Below are positions 8,511 through 18,935 of a stretch of 64,000 nt of DNA, piece by piece (positions within the stretch are counted from its first letter, which is position 1; every line of letters begins with the position of its first letter). The translations under genes and the position numbers were made by a program. Source of the stretch: Planctomonas deserti. Its GTDB lineage: Bacteria > Actinomycetota > Actinomycetes > Actinomycetales > Microbacteriaceae. Under the pieces are notes generated by a model that did not search any database, was not told the DNA's origin, and saw only the letters and a list, made by a program, of their open reading frames with translations. The stretch is from NCBI RefSeq assembly GCF_003067705.1, contig NZ_QANL01000001.1, positions 620,001 through 684,000 of the forward strand, read 5' to 3'.

Positions 8511-9180
8511 GGTCCCTGAGCCTGTCGAAGGGACGCGACGGACACGGGACACCTTAGGTCGCTTCGACAAGCTCAGCGACCGTGTACGGAACGCACGCGG
8601 TCCTGGCGGCCGCACCGCCTGCATCCCGTCGCTGCTCGCGAAGCTCTCGGCAACGACCACCGCAGACCGACGGCACCACCTCGGTCCCTGAGCCCGTCGA
8701 AGGGACGCGACCTCGTCTCACGTCGCTTCGACAAGCTCAGCGACCGTGGACGGAACGCACGCCGACCTTGACGGCCGCACCATCCGAATCCCGTCGCTGC
8801 TCGCGAAGCTCTCGGCAACGACCACCGCAGACCGACGGCACCGCGTCGGTCCCTGAGCCCGTCGAAGGGACGACGCGCCTCACGGCGCTTCGACAGGCTC
8901 AGCGACCGTGTACGGAACGCCCGCGCTTCCCGGCGACCGCACCATCCGCATTCCGTCCGTGCTCGCGAAGCTCTCGGGAGCGACCACCGCAGATCGACCG
9001 CGCCACTCCGGTCCCTGAGCCTGTCGAAGGGACGCGACCGACACGGGGCGCCTCACGTCGCTTCGACAACCTCAGCGACCGTGAACGGAACGCCCGTCAC
9101 CTCGGCGGCCGCACCGTCCGCATTCCGTCGTTGCTGGCAATGCCCCCCGGTACAGGCAGCGCGAAGCAGCGGCACCACCT
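8511..9180. repeat. Tandem array of four bipartite hairpin repeats (about 162-172 bp units)
   Basis: Units start at 8511, 8683, 8848 and 9010. Each holds a GTCCCT...AGGGAC hairpin, a spacer of about 13-25 bp and an oppositely oriented GTCGCT...AGCGAC hairpin, followed by about 100 bp of related filler (CTCGCGAAGCTCTCGG recurs in three units). The fourth unit decays at its end. From 9180 to 9419 there are short GC hairpins (for example 9320-9336) and the leader of the pilin gene, with no gene in the stretch. Confidence 0.85.
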
Positions 9181-9419
9181 CGCGCAAGGGCGCGGGGGCG
9201 GGTGAAAGGCCCCAGTTGGTGGGGCATCGGGGGGCGGTGAGCCCGAAAATCGGGGGCTTCAGGCACCCACCCCCCGAATACGGGCGTAGGAGGGCCGAGG
9301 GGCCGCTCCTAGTGTTACCAGCGTCGGCGCGACGCTCATCGGGGGATCAGCTTCTTATGGCGCGGCGACGGTGTTTCACCACTTTCTCTTTTCGCTTCCA
9401 CTAGTCGAAGGATCTCTTC

Positions 9420-9659
9420 ATGCTGCCTCTTTTCGTCACCCTTCAGTCCTACGTCGCCTCCGCGCGCAACCGCCTCTCCCGTGAGGAGACCGGCGCGACC
9501 GCGGTCGAGTACGGCCTGATCATCGGCCTCATCGCCGTCGCGATCATCGTCACGCTCGTCACCCTCGGCCCGCAGATCGCCGGCATGTTCACCAGCCTCA
9601 GCACCGAGATCGACCAGATCCCGGCCACGGGCGCCTCCACCGCTCCCACCACGCCGTAG
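9420..9659 (+). CDS. flp: Flp/Fap-type major pilin
   Basis: 79-residue type IVb prepilin. A basic leader ends at REETG, followed by ATAVEYGLI: prepilin peptidase cleavage after G25 leaves Glu at position +5, the canonical requirement. A 20-residue hydrophobic helix follows, then a short Thr/Ala/Pro tail. The start lies behind GAAGGATC. It heads the tad operon but is separated from tadE by a strong terminator-like hairpin, which fits a structural subunit needed in excess. No prepilin peptidase gene is in the window. Confidence 0.9.
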   Translation: MLPLFVTLQSYVASARNRLSREETGATAVEYGLIIGLIAVAIIVTLVTLGPQIAGMFTSLSTEIDQIPATGASTAPTTP

Positions 9660-9704
9660 CTCACCCGGGCCGCTCGTCGGCCAACCCAGCACCACCTAGC
9701 GGGC

Positions 9705-9745
9705 GGCGGTGTCGCGGCATCCCTCGCGGGATCCGCGGCACCGCC
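9705..9745 (+). terminator. Hairpin with T-tract between pilin gene and tadE (attenuator-like)
   Basis: Left arm 9705-9723 and right arm 9728-9745 pair over about 17 bp with one mismatch and one bulge around the loop TCGC, followed by CATCTTTT. This is a plausible intrinsic terminator. As the tad genes continue downstream with no obvious new promoter, partial read-through is likely. Confidence 0.65.
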
Positions 9746-9811
9746 CCATCTTTTCCGCCGGCACACGTCCGGCTCCAGCACGAAACGCCAGCAGCACCGT
9801 CGGGGGACACC

Positions 9812-10192
9812 ATGCGCAGGATGCGATCGGAACGCGGAGCCGTTGCCGTCGAGTTCGCCCTCGTGCTGCCCCTCCTCGTGGCCATGCTGCTCGGCATCAT
9901 GGAGTTCGGCCTGATGTACAACGGCCAGGTGTCCGTGACCAACGCGGCGCGCGAGACCGCCCGCACGATGGCCGTCACCAACGACCCCGCGGCGGCACGC
10001 AACGCCGCCCGGGCCGCAACGCCCGGGCTCAACCCCGGCCTCACGAACGCCGAGATCCGGATCACGCCCGCCACCTGCACGCCGGGTGCGACGGCGCGCA
10101 TCACCATCTCGCACCCGTTCGGCTCAGTCACCAAGTTCTTCGGCCCAGGCGTCACCCTCACCGGAAGGGCGGCCATGCGATGCGGCGGCTAA
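9812..10192 (+). CDS. tadE: TadE-like pseudopilin
   Basis: 126 residues. The N-terminus MRRMRSERG precedes AVAVEFALVLPLL, so cleavage after G9 leaves Glu at +5 as in type IVb pilins; one hydrophobic helix follows, then a small extracellular domain. TadE pseudopilins are needed for Flp pilus assembly. The start is behind GGGGGACACC. The last 13 nt overlap the next gene, implying coupled translation. Confidence 0.85.
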   Translation: MRRMRSERGAVAVEFALVLPLLVAMLLGIMEFGLMYNGQVSVTNAARETARTMAVTNDPAAARNAARAATPGLNPGLTNAEIRITPATCTPGATARITISHPFGSVTKFFGPGVTLTGRAAMRCGG

Positions 10193-11175
10193 TCACCCGC
10201 GCGAGGCGCGACGAGCGCGGCGCCGTGTCCGTCGTCGTGGCGGTGAGCATGGTCGCGCTGCTCGGCTTCGTGGCGATCACCGTCGACATCGGAGCCCTGT
10301 ACGCAGAACGGGCCGAGCTCCAGAACGGAGCGGACGCCGCGGCCCTCGCGGTTGCTCAGGAATGCGCCGCGGCCAAGACCTGCACGAGCACCACGGCCGG
10401 CGCGCCATGGCTTACGAGCGCCGATACGACGGCCCGGTCCCTCGCCAACGCGAACGCGGTCGACGACGCCACGAACATCTCCTCCGTCACCTCCCCTGCC
10501 CCGGGATCGGTGCGGATAACGACCGGCACACGGGACGGCAGCAGCGGCGCGGGTGCCCTCGCCTACACCTTCGCCCCGATCCTCGGCATCGACACCGCCA
10601 ACCCCACCGCCACCGCCACCGCGGCCTGGGGGAGCCCGGCCGCCGGCCCGGCCATGCTGCCGCTCGCCTTCGCCCCCTGCGAGTTCGCGCAGGGCAACGG
10701 CATCCGCGTCTTCCGCACCCACGGGGACCCGACGTGTTCGAGCACGAGCCCGTCCGGCCAAGTGCTGCCCGGCGGCTTCAGCTGGCTCGCCCACCCGAGC
10801 GGCACCTGCGCCGTCCGCGTCGACATCGCGGTCAACGCTCCCCTTCCAAGCGACAGCGGAAACGACTTCCCCGCCGGCTGCTCCGCCGTACTCAATTCGA
10901 CCGCGATCGGGAAGACGCTGCTCCTCCCGGTGTACGTCGACAAGGGCGGCACCGGAAACAACGGCTGGTACAAGATCCGCGGCTGGGCCGCCTTCGAGCT
11001 GCTCGGCTGGAACTTCTCCGGCACCAGCCTCAACAACACCGCCTATACGAACGCGAAGTGCACCGGCAACTGCCGTGGCCTGATCGGCCGGTTCGTGAAG
11101 TACGTCTCGCTCGACGACCGATTCACCCGCGGCGGCCCCGACCTCGGCGCCTCCCTCGTCTCTCTCACCAAGTAG
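10180..11175 (+). CDS. TadG-like pilus-associated protein
   Basis: 331 residues. The N-terminus RRDERGAVSVVVAVSMVALL resembles a TadE/G leader, but position +5 after the glycine is Val, not Glu, so processing may differ. Then IDIGALYAERAELQNGADAAALA, the signature of the TadG-type Flp assembly family, and a large exported domain with several cysteines. Start ATG 10180 lies inside the end of tadE. Probably a membrane-anchored minor component or anchor of the pilus machine. Confidence 0.75.
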   Translation: MRRLITRARRDERGAVSVVVAVSMVALLGFVAITVDIGALYAERAELQNGADAAALAVAQECAAAKTCTSTTAGAPWLTSADTTARSLANANAVDDATNISSVTSPAPGSVRITTGTRDGSSGAGALAYTFAPILGIDTANPTATATAAWGSPAAGPAMLPLAFAPCEFAQGNGIRVFRTHGDPTCSSTSPSGQVLPGGFSWLAHPSGTCAVRVDIAVNAPLPSDSGNDFPAGCSAVLNSTAIGKTLLLPVYVDKGGTGNNGWYKIRGWAAFELLGWNFSGTSLNNTAYTNAKCTGNCRGLIGRFVKYVSLDDRFTRGGPDLGASLVSLTK

Positions 11176-11184
11176 GACATCGCA

Positions 11185-11913
11185 ATGAAGGTACGGATAC
11201 TCGCAGGCCTCGCCGCCCTCGTCCTCGCCATCGCCGGCACCGCCGTGCTGGTCGGGTACGTCAAGGGCGCCGACGCGCGCGCGCGGCAGGGCGCGGCCAT
11301 GTCCGAGGTCTTCGTCGTCTCGGCCGACGTGCCCGCCGGCACGCCGGGCGAGCAGCTCGGCGAGTATCTCGCCCGCAAGAAGGTGCCCGCGACCGACGTG
11401 ACTCCCGGCGGGGTCACCGACCTCGGCACCCTGGCCGGCCGCGTCGCCGCTACGGCCCTGCTGCCCGGCGAGCAGCTGCTCGATGCGCGGTTCGTCGACC
11501 CGGCGTCGCTCGAGACGCCGGGCACCGTCGCGGCGCCGGAGGGCATGCACGAGGTGACCGTACAGCTCGGCCCCGACCGCGTGGTCGGCGGCCAGCTCAC
11601 AGCGGGCGACACCGTCGGCGTCTTCGTGTCCTTCGACTCGGGCACCCCCAGCGGCGGGCCCGAGACCCACCTGCTGTTCCACAAGGTCCTCATCACCACC
11701 ATCCAGGGCGCGCCGGTCGTCGACGAGACGGCCGCCGCCGGCGTCCCTCCCGTACCCGCCGGCTCCATGCTCGTCACTTTCGCCCAGTCGCCCGCCGACG
11801 CCGAGAAGACCGTGTTCGCGGCCCAGTTCGGCACCATCTGGCTCTCGAAGGAGAGCGCGGATGCGGACGAGGACGGCACCCGCGTCGTCACACAGAACGG
11901 ATTCTTCTCATGA
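11185..11913 (+). CDS. cpaB: CpaB/RcpC-like pilus assembly protein with SAF domain
   Basis: 242 residues. An N-terminal membrane segment (about 5-25) is followed by a SAF-type domain (VVSADVPAGTP...TALLPGEQLL) and a second domain beginning EVTVQLGPDRVVGGQLTAGD. This architecture is that of the Flp pilus assembly protein CpaB/RcpC. It starts 9 nt after the TadG-like gene, and its TGA overlaps the next ATG (ATGA). Confidence 0.8.
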   Translation: MKVRILAGLAALVLAIAGTAVLVGYVKGADARARQGAAMSEVFVVSADVPAGTPGEQLGEYLARKKVPATDVTPGGVTDLGTLAGRVAATALLPGEQLLDARFVDPASLETPGTVAAPEGMHEVTVQLGPDRVVGGQLTAGDTVGVFVSFDSGTPSGGPETHLLFHKVLITTIQGAPVVDETAAAGVPPVPAGSMLVTFAQSPADAEKTVFAAQFGTIWLSKESADADEDGTRVVTQNGFFS

Positions 11914-13099
11914 GCCGCTTCGTCCTCATCACCGACGACCCCGCCTTCGAGCAGCGCACCCGCGACGCCGTGGGCGGCGGCATCCGCGGCGAGCTGGTCG
12001 TGCGGCGCGACGTGCAGCTGCCCGAGGCGCCCGAGTGGATCCTCGACCAGGACGCCCGCGAGACCTGCGACGTGCTCGTGTTCGGTCCCGGCGTTCCGCT
12101 CGCGCAGGCCATGCGCCTCGCCGCGGTCTTCGACGTACAGCTGCCCGCGATCAGCCTCGTGCTGGCCGCGCCCGCCGACCCCGACCTCGCCCTCAGCGCG
12201 ATGCGCTCCGGCGTGCGCGACATCGTGGACCCCGCGGCGAGCGTCGAGGACATCCGGGTGCTGCTCGAGCGCGCGGGCCAGGCCGCCGAGAACCGCCGCC
12301 GGAAGCCCGCCGACGACCAGGCGCCCGGCGCCGGTTCCGGCCGGATCATCACGGTCGCGTCGCCGAAGGGCGGCGTCGGCAAGACCACCATCGCCACCAA
12401 TCTCGCCGTCGGCCTGGGGCGGCTCGCCCCGATGTCCACCGTGATCGTCGACCTGGACACGCAGTTCGGCGACGTGGCGACCGCGCTCGCGCTGCAGCCG
12501 GAGCACACGCTCGCGCAGGCGGTCAGCGGCGCCGCCGCGCAGGACCCGCTCGTCCTGAAGGCGTTCCTGACCGTGCACTCGAGTTCGATCTACGCGCTCT
12601 GCGCCCCGCACACGCCCGCCGAGGGCGACTCGATCACGGGCGAGCACGTCACGCGCCTGCTGACCCAGCTGGCGAGCGCGTTCACGTACGTCGTCGTCGA
12701 CACGGCGCCCGGCCTCGGCGAGCAGACCCTCGCCGCCCTCGAGAAGGCGACGGATGCGGTGCTCGTCTGCGGCATGGACGTGTCGAGCGTCCGCGGCCTC
12801 CGCAAGGAGATCGAGGTGCTCAGCGAGTTGGGGCTGCTGCCGGAGAACCACCCGGTCGCGGTGAACCTCGCCGACAACGCGAGCGGCATCACGATCCGCG
12901 ACATCGAGGCGACCGTCCGGAGGCCCGTCGACGTGGTCATCCCGCGCACCCGCGCCGCCGCGTACGCCACCAACAAGGGCGAGCCGGTGCTGATCGACAA
13001 GCCCCGCGACGGGGCGTCGCGCGCGCTCAAGGAGCTCATCACCTTCTTCGACCCGTCCGCTCCGGATCGGCGGCGCACCCACCGCAGGGCGGTGCTCCG

Positions 13100-13103
<4 letters not shown>
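11910..13103 (+). CDS. cpaE: CpaE/TadZ-type pilus localisation ATPase
   Basis: 397 residues. The N-terminal receiver-like domain (about 1-125) is followed by a MinD/ParA-type ATPase domain with the deviant Walker A SPKGGVGKTT near 150, VIVDLDTQFGDVA and VVVDTAPGLGEQT. TadZ/CpaE proteins place the Tad machine in the cell. ATGA overlaps join it to the cpaB-like gene before it and tadA after it, so translation is coupled. Confidence 0.88.
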
Positions 13104-14595
<1,492 letters not shown>

Positions 14596-14608
<13 letters not shown>

Positions 14609-15537
14609 CCCTCGTCGCCGGCCTGGTGCTGTGCTACCTCGCCCTCGCGCTGCTGACGGCCGCCGCGTTCGCGCCCGCCGTGCCGCGTCTCCCGCTGGAC
14701 CGCCGGCGCCCGGATGTGGCGGCGCCGGACTCCGGGGTCAGCCGCTTCGCCAGCGCCACGACCGGCGCCGTGGCCGGCGCCCTGGCGTCGCGCCGGTGGG
14801 ACCGCGCGCTGGCCTCCGCCCTCGACCAGGCCGGGGTGCGGAAGTCCCCCGCCGAGTTCGTCGTGCTCACCGCGTCGGCCGGTGCGGTCAACGTCCTCGT
14901 CGGGGTGCTGCTCGGCTCGCCCGGCCTCGCCCTCCTGCTCGCCCTGGCGACGCCGCTCGGCGCCGTGCTGCTGCTGCGGCTGCTCAAGGGCAGGCGCCAG
15001 CGGCAGTTCGCGGATCAGCTCGACGACACGCTCCAGCTCGTCGCTGGCGGCCTGCGCGCCGGGCACAGCCTGCTCCGCGCCGTCGACGCCGTGTCCCACG
15101 AGGCCGAGTCGCCCACCCGCGAGGAGTTCGCGCGCATCGTGAACGAGACCCGGCTGGGGCGTGACCTGAACGACGCGCTCGAAAACGTGGCCGCGCGCAT
15201 GAAGAGCGAGGACTTCAGCTGGGTCGCCCAGGCGATCGGCATCCACCGCGAGGTGGGCGGCGACCTCGCCGAGGTGCTTGACCAGGTCGGCGCCACCATC
15301 CGCGAGCGCAACCAGCTGCGCCGCCAGGTGCAGGCGCTGAGCTCCGAGGGCAAGATGTCCGCCTACGTGCTCATGGCGCTGCCGTTCGTCGTCACGGGGA
15401 TCCTGGCCATCACCAGCCCGACCTACATCGCCCAGTTCGGCCAGAGCCCGCTGGGCTTCGCGCTGATCGGCGTCGCCGTCGTCATGCTCACCGTCGGCGC
15501 CCTCTGGCTGCGCAAGGTCGTCAGCTTCTCGTTCTGA
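14596..15537 (+). CDS. tadB: TadB-like inner membrane platform protein
   Basis: 313 residues from GTG 14596, behind GAGGGGAGC; GTG 14605 is a possible alternative. A hydrophobic N-terminus, a pair of central membrane segments (about 95-130), the type II secretion F domain with ADQLDDTLQLVAGGLRAGHS and IHREVGGDLAEVLDQV, and two C-terminal membrane segments. With TadC it forms the membrane platform moved by TadA. Confidence 0.88.
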
Positions 15538-15586
15538 CGCCGGCCCGTCGCCGCGCCCGCCCCCGACCCTCGACCCTGGAGATCCC

Positions 15587-16465
15587 GTGCCCCTGTACGT
15601 GCTGCTCGCCGCCGCCTGTGCCGCGCTCTCGATCCCGCTGCTCACGGTAGCGATGGTGGGCGGCGATCGTCGCGGCCAGCGGCGCATCCGGCAGAACCTC
15701 GCCGCGGGCCTCACCGCGCAGGGCGCCGGCCCCGCCGCCACGCAGAACCGGAACCTCCTTGCCCTGCTCGAGCGGCTGACCCTGCCGGCCAACCGGGCGA
15801 AGCTCGAGCGGCTGCACGCGCTCGCCGGCCGCCCCGCCGCGTGGTCGATGCGCCGCGTGCTTCTCGCCAAGCCGGCGCTCGCGATCGGCGTCGGCCTGTT
15901 CGGCCTCCTCCTGCTCGGCGCGCGGCCGGGCGGCCCGCTGCTCCTGCTCGTCGTCGCGGTCGTCGTGCTCGCGTACTTCGTGCCCGACCTGCTGCTCTAC
16001 AGCCGCGGCATCGAGCGCCAAGCCGCCATCACGCTCGCCCTCCCGGACACGCTCGACCAGATGATGATCGCCGTCGAGGCGGGCCTGGGCTTCGAGGCGG
16101 CGATGAGCCGCGCCGGATCCAACGGCAAGGGCCCGCTCGCCGAGGAGCTCATCCGCACCCTGCAGGACATGCGCGTCGGGCTGTCCCGGCGAGACGCCTA
16201 CCTGGCGCTCAGCGAGCGCACGAGCGTGCCCGACCTTCGAGCGTTCGTCCGCGCGGTCGTTCAGGCCGACGCGTACGGCATCTCGATCGCCGCCGTGCTG
16301 CGCACCCAGGCGAAGGAGATGCGCCTGAAGCGCCGACAGCGCGCGGAGGAGAAGGCCCTGCAGATCCCGGTGAAGGTGCTCTTCCCGCTCATGCTCTGCA
16401 TCCTGCCGACGCTGTTCATCGCGGTGCTCGGCCCCACCGTCATCACCGTGACCACCTCCTTCTGA
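15587..16465 (+). CDS. tadC: TadC-like inner membrane platform protein
   Basis: 292 residues from GTG 15587, behind a CTGGAGA site. N-terminal membrane segment, two central membrane segments (about 95-140), then the F domain ALPDTLDQMMIAVEAGLGFEAAM and a C-terminal membrane segment. The pattern RTQAKEMRLKRRQRAEEKA before the last helix is typical of TadC. Last gene of the pilus operon, 49 nt after tadB. Confidence 0.88.
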   Translation: MPLYVLLAAACAALSIPLLTVAMVGGDRRGQRRIRQNLAAGLTAQGAGPAATQNRNLLALLERLTLPANRAKLERLHALAGRPAAWSMRRVLLAKPALAIGVGLFGLLLLGARPGGPLLLLVVAVVVLAYFVPDLLLYSRGIERQAAITLALPDTLDQMMIAVEAGLGFEAAMSRAGSNGKGPLAEELIRTLQDMRVGLSRRDAYLALSERTSVPDLRAFVRAVVQADAYGISIAAVLRTQAKEMRLKRRQRAEEKALQIPVKVLFPLMLCILPTLFIAVLGPTVITVTTSF

Positions 16466-16483
16466 GGCTCCCGGGCCCCTCAG
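16462..16483 (+). terminator. Possible weak hairpin after tadC
   Basis: CTGAGG (16462-16467) and CCTCAG (16478-16483) flank a GC-rich centre that can pair further. There is no T-tract, so termination is uncertain. Confidence 0.3.
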
Positions 16484-16514
16484 CTCGCTCAGAGCCCGCA
16501 CACCGGGGCGCGGT

Positions 16515-16520
16515 TAGGTT
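16515..16520 (+). promoter_or_regulatory. Probable -10 element of the GH15 gene
   Basis: TAGGTT fits TANNNT; transcription from about 16527 leaves a leader carrying GGAGGGAGC before GTG 16566. Confidence 0.4.
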
Positions 16521-16565
16521 GGAGGGGCGCCGCGCGCGACCGGCCGCGCCGCGGAGGGAGCACGC

Positions 16566-18398
16566 GTGACCAGGACGAACGCCCCGGCCGAACGACTCGC
16601 GGCCGACGAGCGCGGCGGATCGCTCTCCCGCACCGACGGGTACGCCGACCTGCGCGGCTACGCCGGCATCGGCGACGGACGCACCGTCGCCCTCGTCGCG
16701 CGCGACGGCAGCATCGACTGGTTCCCCATCCCCAGCCTCGACTCCCCGCCCGTCTTCGCGGCCCTGCTCGACGCCGAGCAGGGCGGCCGCATCACGATGG
16801 CGCCGACGGAGGAGTTCACGAGCACGCGCGAGTACGTGCCGGGCACGAACGTGCTCCGGACCACGTTCACGACGGATTCCGGAGTCGTCACGGTCACGGA
16901 CGCCCTGGTCACCGGCGTCGCCGGCCGCCTGCCCTGGGCCGAGCTCGCCCGGCGCGTCGACGGCATCTCGGGCCGGGTCGAGATGGCCTGGTCGGTCGAG
17001 CCCGGTCAGGTGCTGCGCACGGTCATGCCCTGGGTGTCCGACACGCCGCACGGCGCCGTCATGCGGGTCGACGGGGTGACCCTCGCCCTCACCGGGTTCG
17101 AGCACGGGCCGCACGAGCCCGGAACGCACTCCCTCGCCGGCTCGTTCACGACGAGCGAGGGCTCGCGCTCCCTGGTGTGCGTCTCGGGAACGCTCCGGGA
17201 GCCCATCCACCTGCCGAACCCGTGGAACGTGGACCGCGGCATCGACCGCACCATCCGCAACTGGGGCGCCTGGTCCGAGGAGTTCTCCTTCGACGGCCCG
17301 TGGGCGGATGCCGTGCAGCGCAGCGCCCTCGCGCTGAAGCTGCTCATCCACAGCCCGAACGGCTCCATCGCGGCCGCGGCAACGACGTCGCTGCCCGAGG
17401 CGGTGGACGGGTCGAAGAACTGGGACTACCGGTACGCCTGGGTGCGCGACGTCGCCTACACGCTGCAGGCCCTCATCCGGTTCGGGCTGCGCGAGGAGAC
17501 GCAGTCGGCCGTGTCCTGGCTGCTCAGCACCATCCGGCTGCACGGCCCGTCGCTGCAGGTGTTCTACGGGCTGGACGGCTCCCTGCCCGACGGCGCCCAG
17601 TATCCGGACGTGCCCGGCTGGCGCGGCAAGGGCCCGGTCGTGGTGGGCAACGATGCGCGGAACCAGCGGCAGCTGGGACCCTACGGCGACCTCTTCGACG
17701 TGATGCGGCTGTACGTGGGCCAGGGCAACGTGCTCGACACCGAGACCGCCAGGCTGCTGGCGAGCGTCGCCGATCAGGCCTGCGACGACTGGCAGAAGCC
17801 CGACGCGGGCATGTGGGAGCTCGAGACGGAGCGGCACTACACCTCGTCCAAGCTCGGCTGCTGGCAGGCGCTCGACTGCGCGGTGCAGCTCGCCAAGGAG
17901 GGCCAGATCCCCGGCGACCCCCGCCGCTGGGAGGTCGAGCGCGACGACATCGCGGCGTGGGTGCACGAGCACGGCTGGTCGGAAGAGCGGCAGAGCTACG
18001 TCATGTATCCCGGGTCCGACGCCCTCGACGCGTCGATCCTGTTGCACGCGCCCAGCGGATTCGACCGGGGCGAGCGCATGTCGAAGACCATCGACGCACT
18101 CGTCGCCGAGCTCGGCCGCGGTCCCCTGCTGTATCGCTACAGCGGCATGCAGAACGAGGAGGCGACCTTCGTCGCCTGCGGCTTCTGGGTCGCGGCGGCG
18201 CTCGCCTGCGTCGGACGCAGGGACGAGGCGAAGGCCGCGATGGACGAGCTCGTCGCGCTCGGCAACGACGTTGGCCTGTACGCCGAGATGATGGACGCGG
18301 ACGACCTCTCGTTCGCCGGCAACCTGCCCCAGGGGCTCAGCCACCTCGCCCTCATGTACACCGCCATCCTCATCGGCGAGTTGGACGGCGAGGAGTGA
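16566..18398 (+). CDS. Glycoside hydrolase family 15 protein (glucoamylase/trehalase-like)
   Basis: 610 residues, cytoplasmic (no signal peptide). An N-terminal trehalase-like beta domain (DGYADLRGYAGIGDGRTVALV, GSIDWFPIPSLDSP) precedes the alpha/alpha toroid with NWDYRYAWVRDVAYTLQAL. The likely acid Glu lies in GMWELETERHYTSSKLGCW and the likely base in QNEEATFVACGFW. Close actinobacterial relatives include trehalases acting on alpha,alpha-trehalose and glucoamylases, so the substrate is unsettled. GTG start behind GGAGGGAGC; its stop overlaps the next gene (GTGA). Confidence 0.85.
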   Translation: MTRTNAPAERLAADERGGSLSRTDGYADLRGYAGIGDGRTVALVARDGSIDWFPIPSLDSPPVFAALLDAEQGGRITMAPTEEFTSTREYVPGTNVLRTTFTTDSGVVTVTDALVTGVAGRLPWAELARRVDGISGRVEMAWSVEPGQVLRTVMPWVSDTPHGAVMRVDGVTLALTGFEHGPHEPGTHSLAGSFTTSEGSRSLVCVSGTLREPIHLPNPWNVDRGIDRTIRNWGAWSEEFSFDGPWADAVQRSALALKLLIHSPNGSIAAAATTSLPEAVDGSKNWDYRYAWVRDVAYTLQALIRFGLREETQSAVSWLLSTIRLHGPSLQVFYGLDGSLPDGAQYPDVPGWRGKGPVVVGNDARNQRQLGPYGDLFDVMRLYVGQGNVLDTETARLLASVADQACDDWQKPDAGMWELETERHYTSSKLGCWQALDCAVQLAKEGQIPGDPRRWEVERDDIAAWVHEHGWSEERQSYVMYPGSDALDASILLHAPSGFDRGERMSKTIDALVAELGRGPLLYRYSGMQNEEATFVACGFWVAAALACVGRRDEAKAAMDELVALGNDVGLYAEMMDADDLSFAGNLPQGLSHLALMYTAILIGELDGEE

Positions 18399-18889
18399 CC
18401 GAGGGGCTGCGGGCCTCCGACGACCTCCTCCCCTGGGCGGAGCGCATCCTGGCGGAGCAGCGGGACGCGCTGCGCGCCGCGGGCGTGCCGGGCGATCTCG
18501 TGCTCGTGGGCGGGAGCAGCGTGCCCGGCGCGCTGACCCGCGGCGACGTCGACCTGCACCTGCGCGTGGCGGCGGCGGATTTCGCCGCGGCGGTCGACGC
18601 GCTGCGGCGGACCCACACCATCGTGCATCCCGAGATCTGGGGCCCGACGCTGGCCGCCTTCGAGGCGGTCGACACGGCACTGCCGACCGGGATCGCCGTC
18701 ACGCCGGTGGGGTCCGAGCACGACCTCCGCTTTCACCGCACCTGGGAGCTGCTGCGCGCCGACCCGGCCCTCGTCGAGGAGTACAACGCGGCGAAGCTGG
18801 CGGACGACGGGCCGGCCGGCGAGGGGTACGAGGACCGCAAGTCGGCGTTCTTCGACCGGGTGCTACGACTGTGGCCCGGGGCCGACTGA
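18395..18889 (+). CDS. GrpB-like (UPF0157) nucleotidyltransferase-fold protein
   Basis: 164 residues from GTG 18395, overlapping the GH15 stop by 4 nt. LVLVGGSSVPGALTRGDVDLHLRV matches the GS...VPG...DVD signature of the nucleotidyltransferase fold, and the C-terminal FHRTWELLRADPALVEEYNAAK and YEDRKSAFFDRVL match the GrpB family. No substrate is known for the family. Translational coupling to the GH15 gene is likely. Confidence 0.75.
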   Translation: MTEGLRASDDLLPWAERILAEQRDALRAAGVPGDLVLVGGSSVPGALTRGDVDLHLRVAAADFAAAVDALRRTHTIVHPEIWGPTLAAFEAVDTALPTGIAVTPVGSEHDLRFHRTWELLRADPALVEEYNAAKLADDGPAGEGYEDRKSAFFDRVLRLWPGAD

Positions 18890-18900
18890 CCCCGGGCCAC
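18871..18900. terminator. Bidirectional terminator-like hairpin
   Basis: GTGGCCCGGGG (18871-18881) and CCCCGGGCCAC (18890-18900) are perfect 11-bp arms. The hairpin spans the stop of the GrpB-like gene and separates it from the convergent SDR gene ending at 18936. Confidence 0.6.
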
Positions 18901-18935
18901 GATCGTGGCGTCGCAGAACGGCGCCACCGCCTCGG

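Noticed and set aside
9190-9300. Riboswitch upstream of the pilin gene
   Set aside because: Several GC hairpins (for example CCCGAAAATCGGG) but no match to c-di-GMP or other known riboswitch cores that I can recognise.
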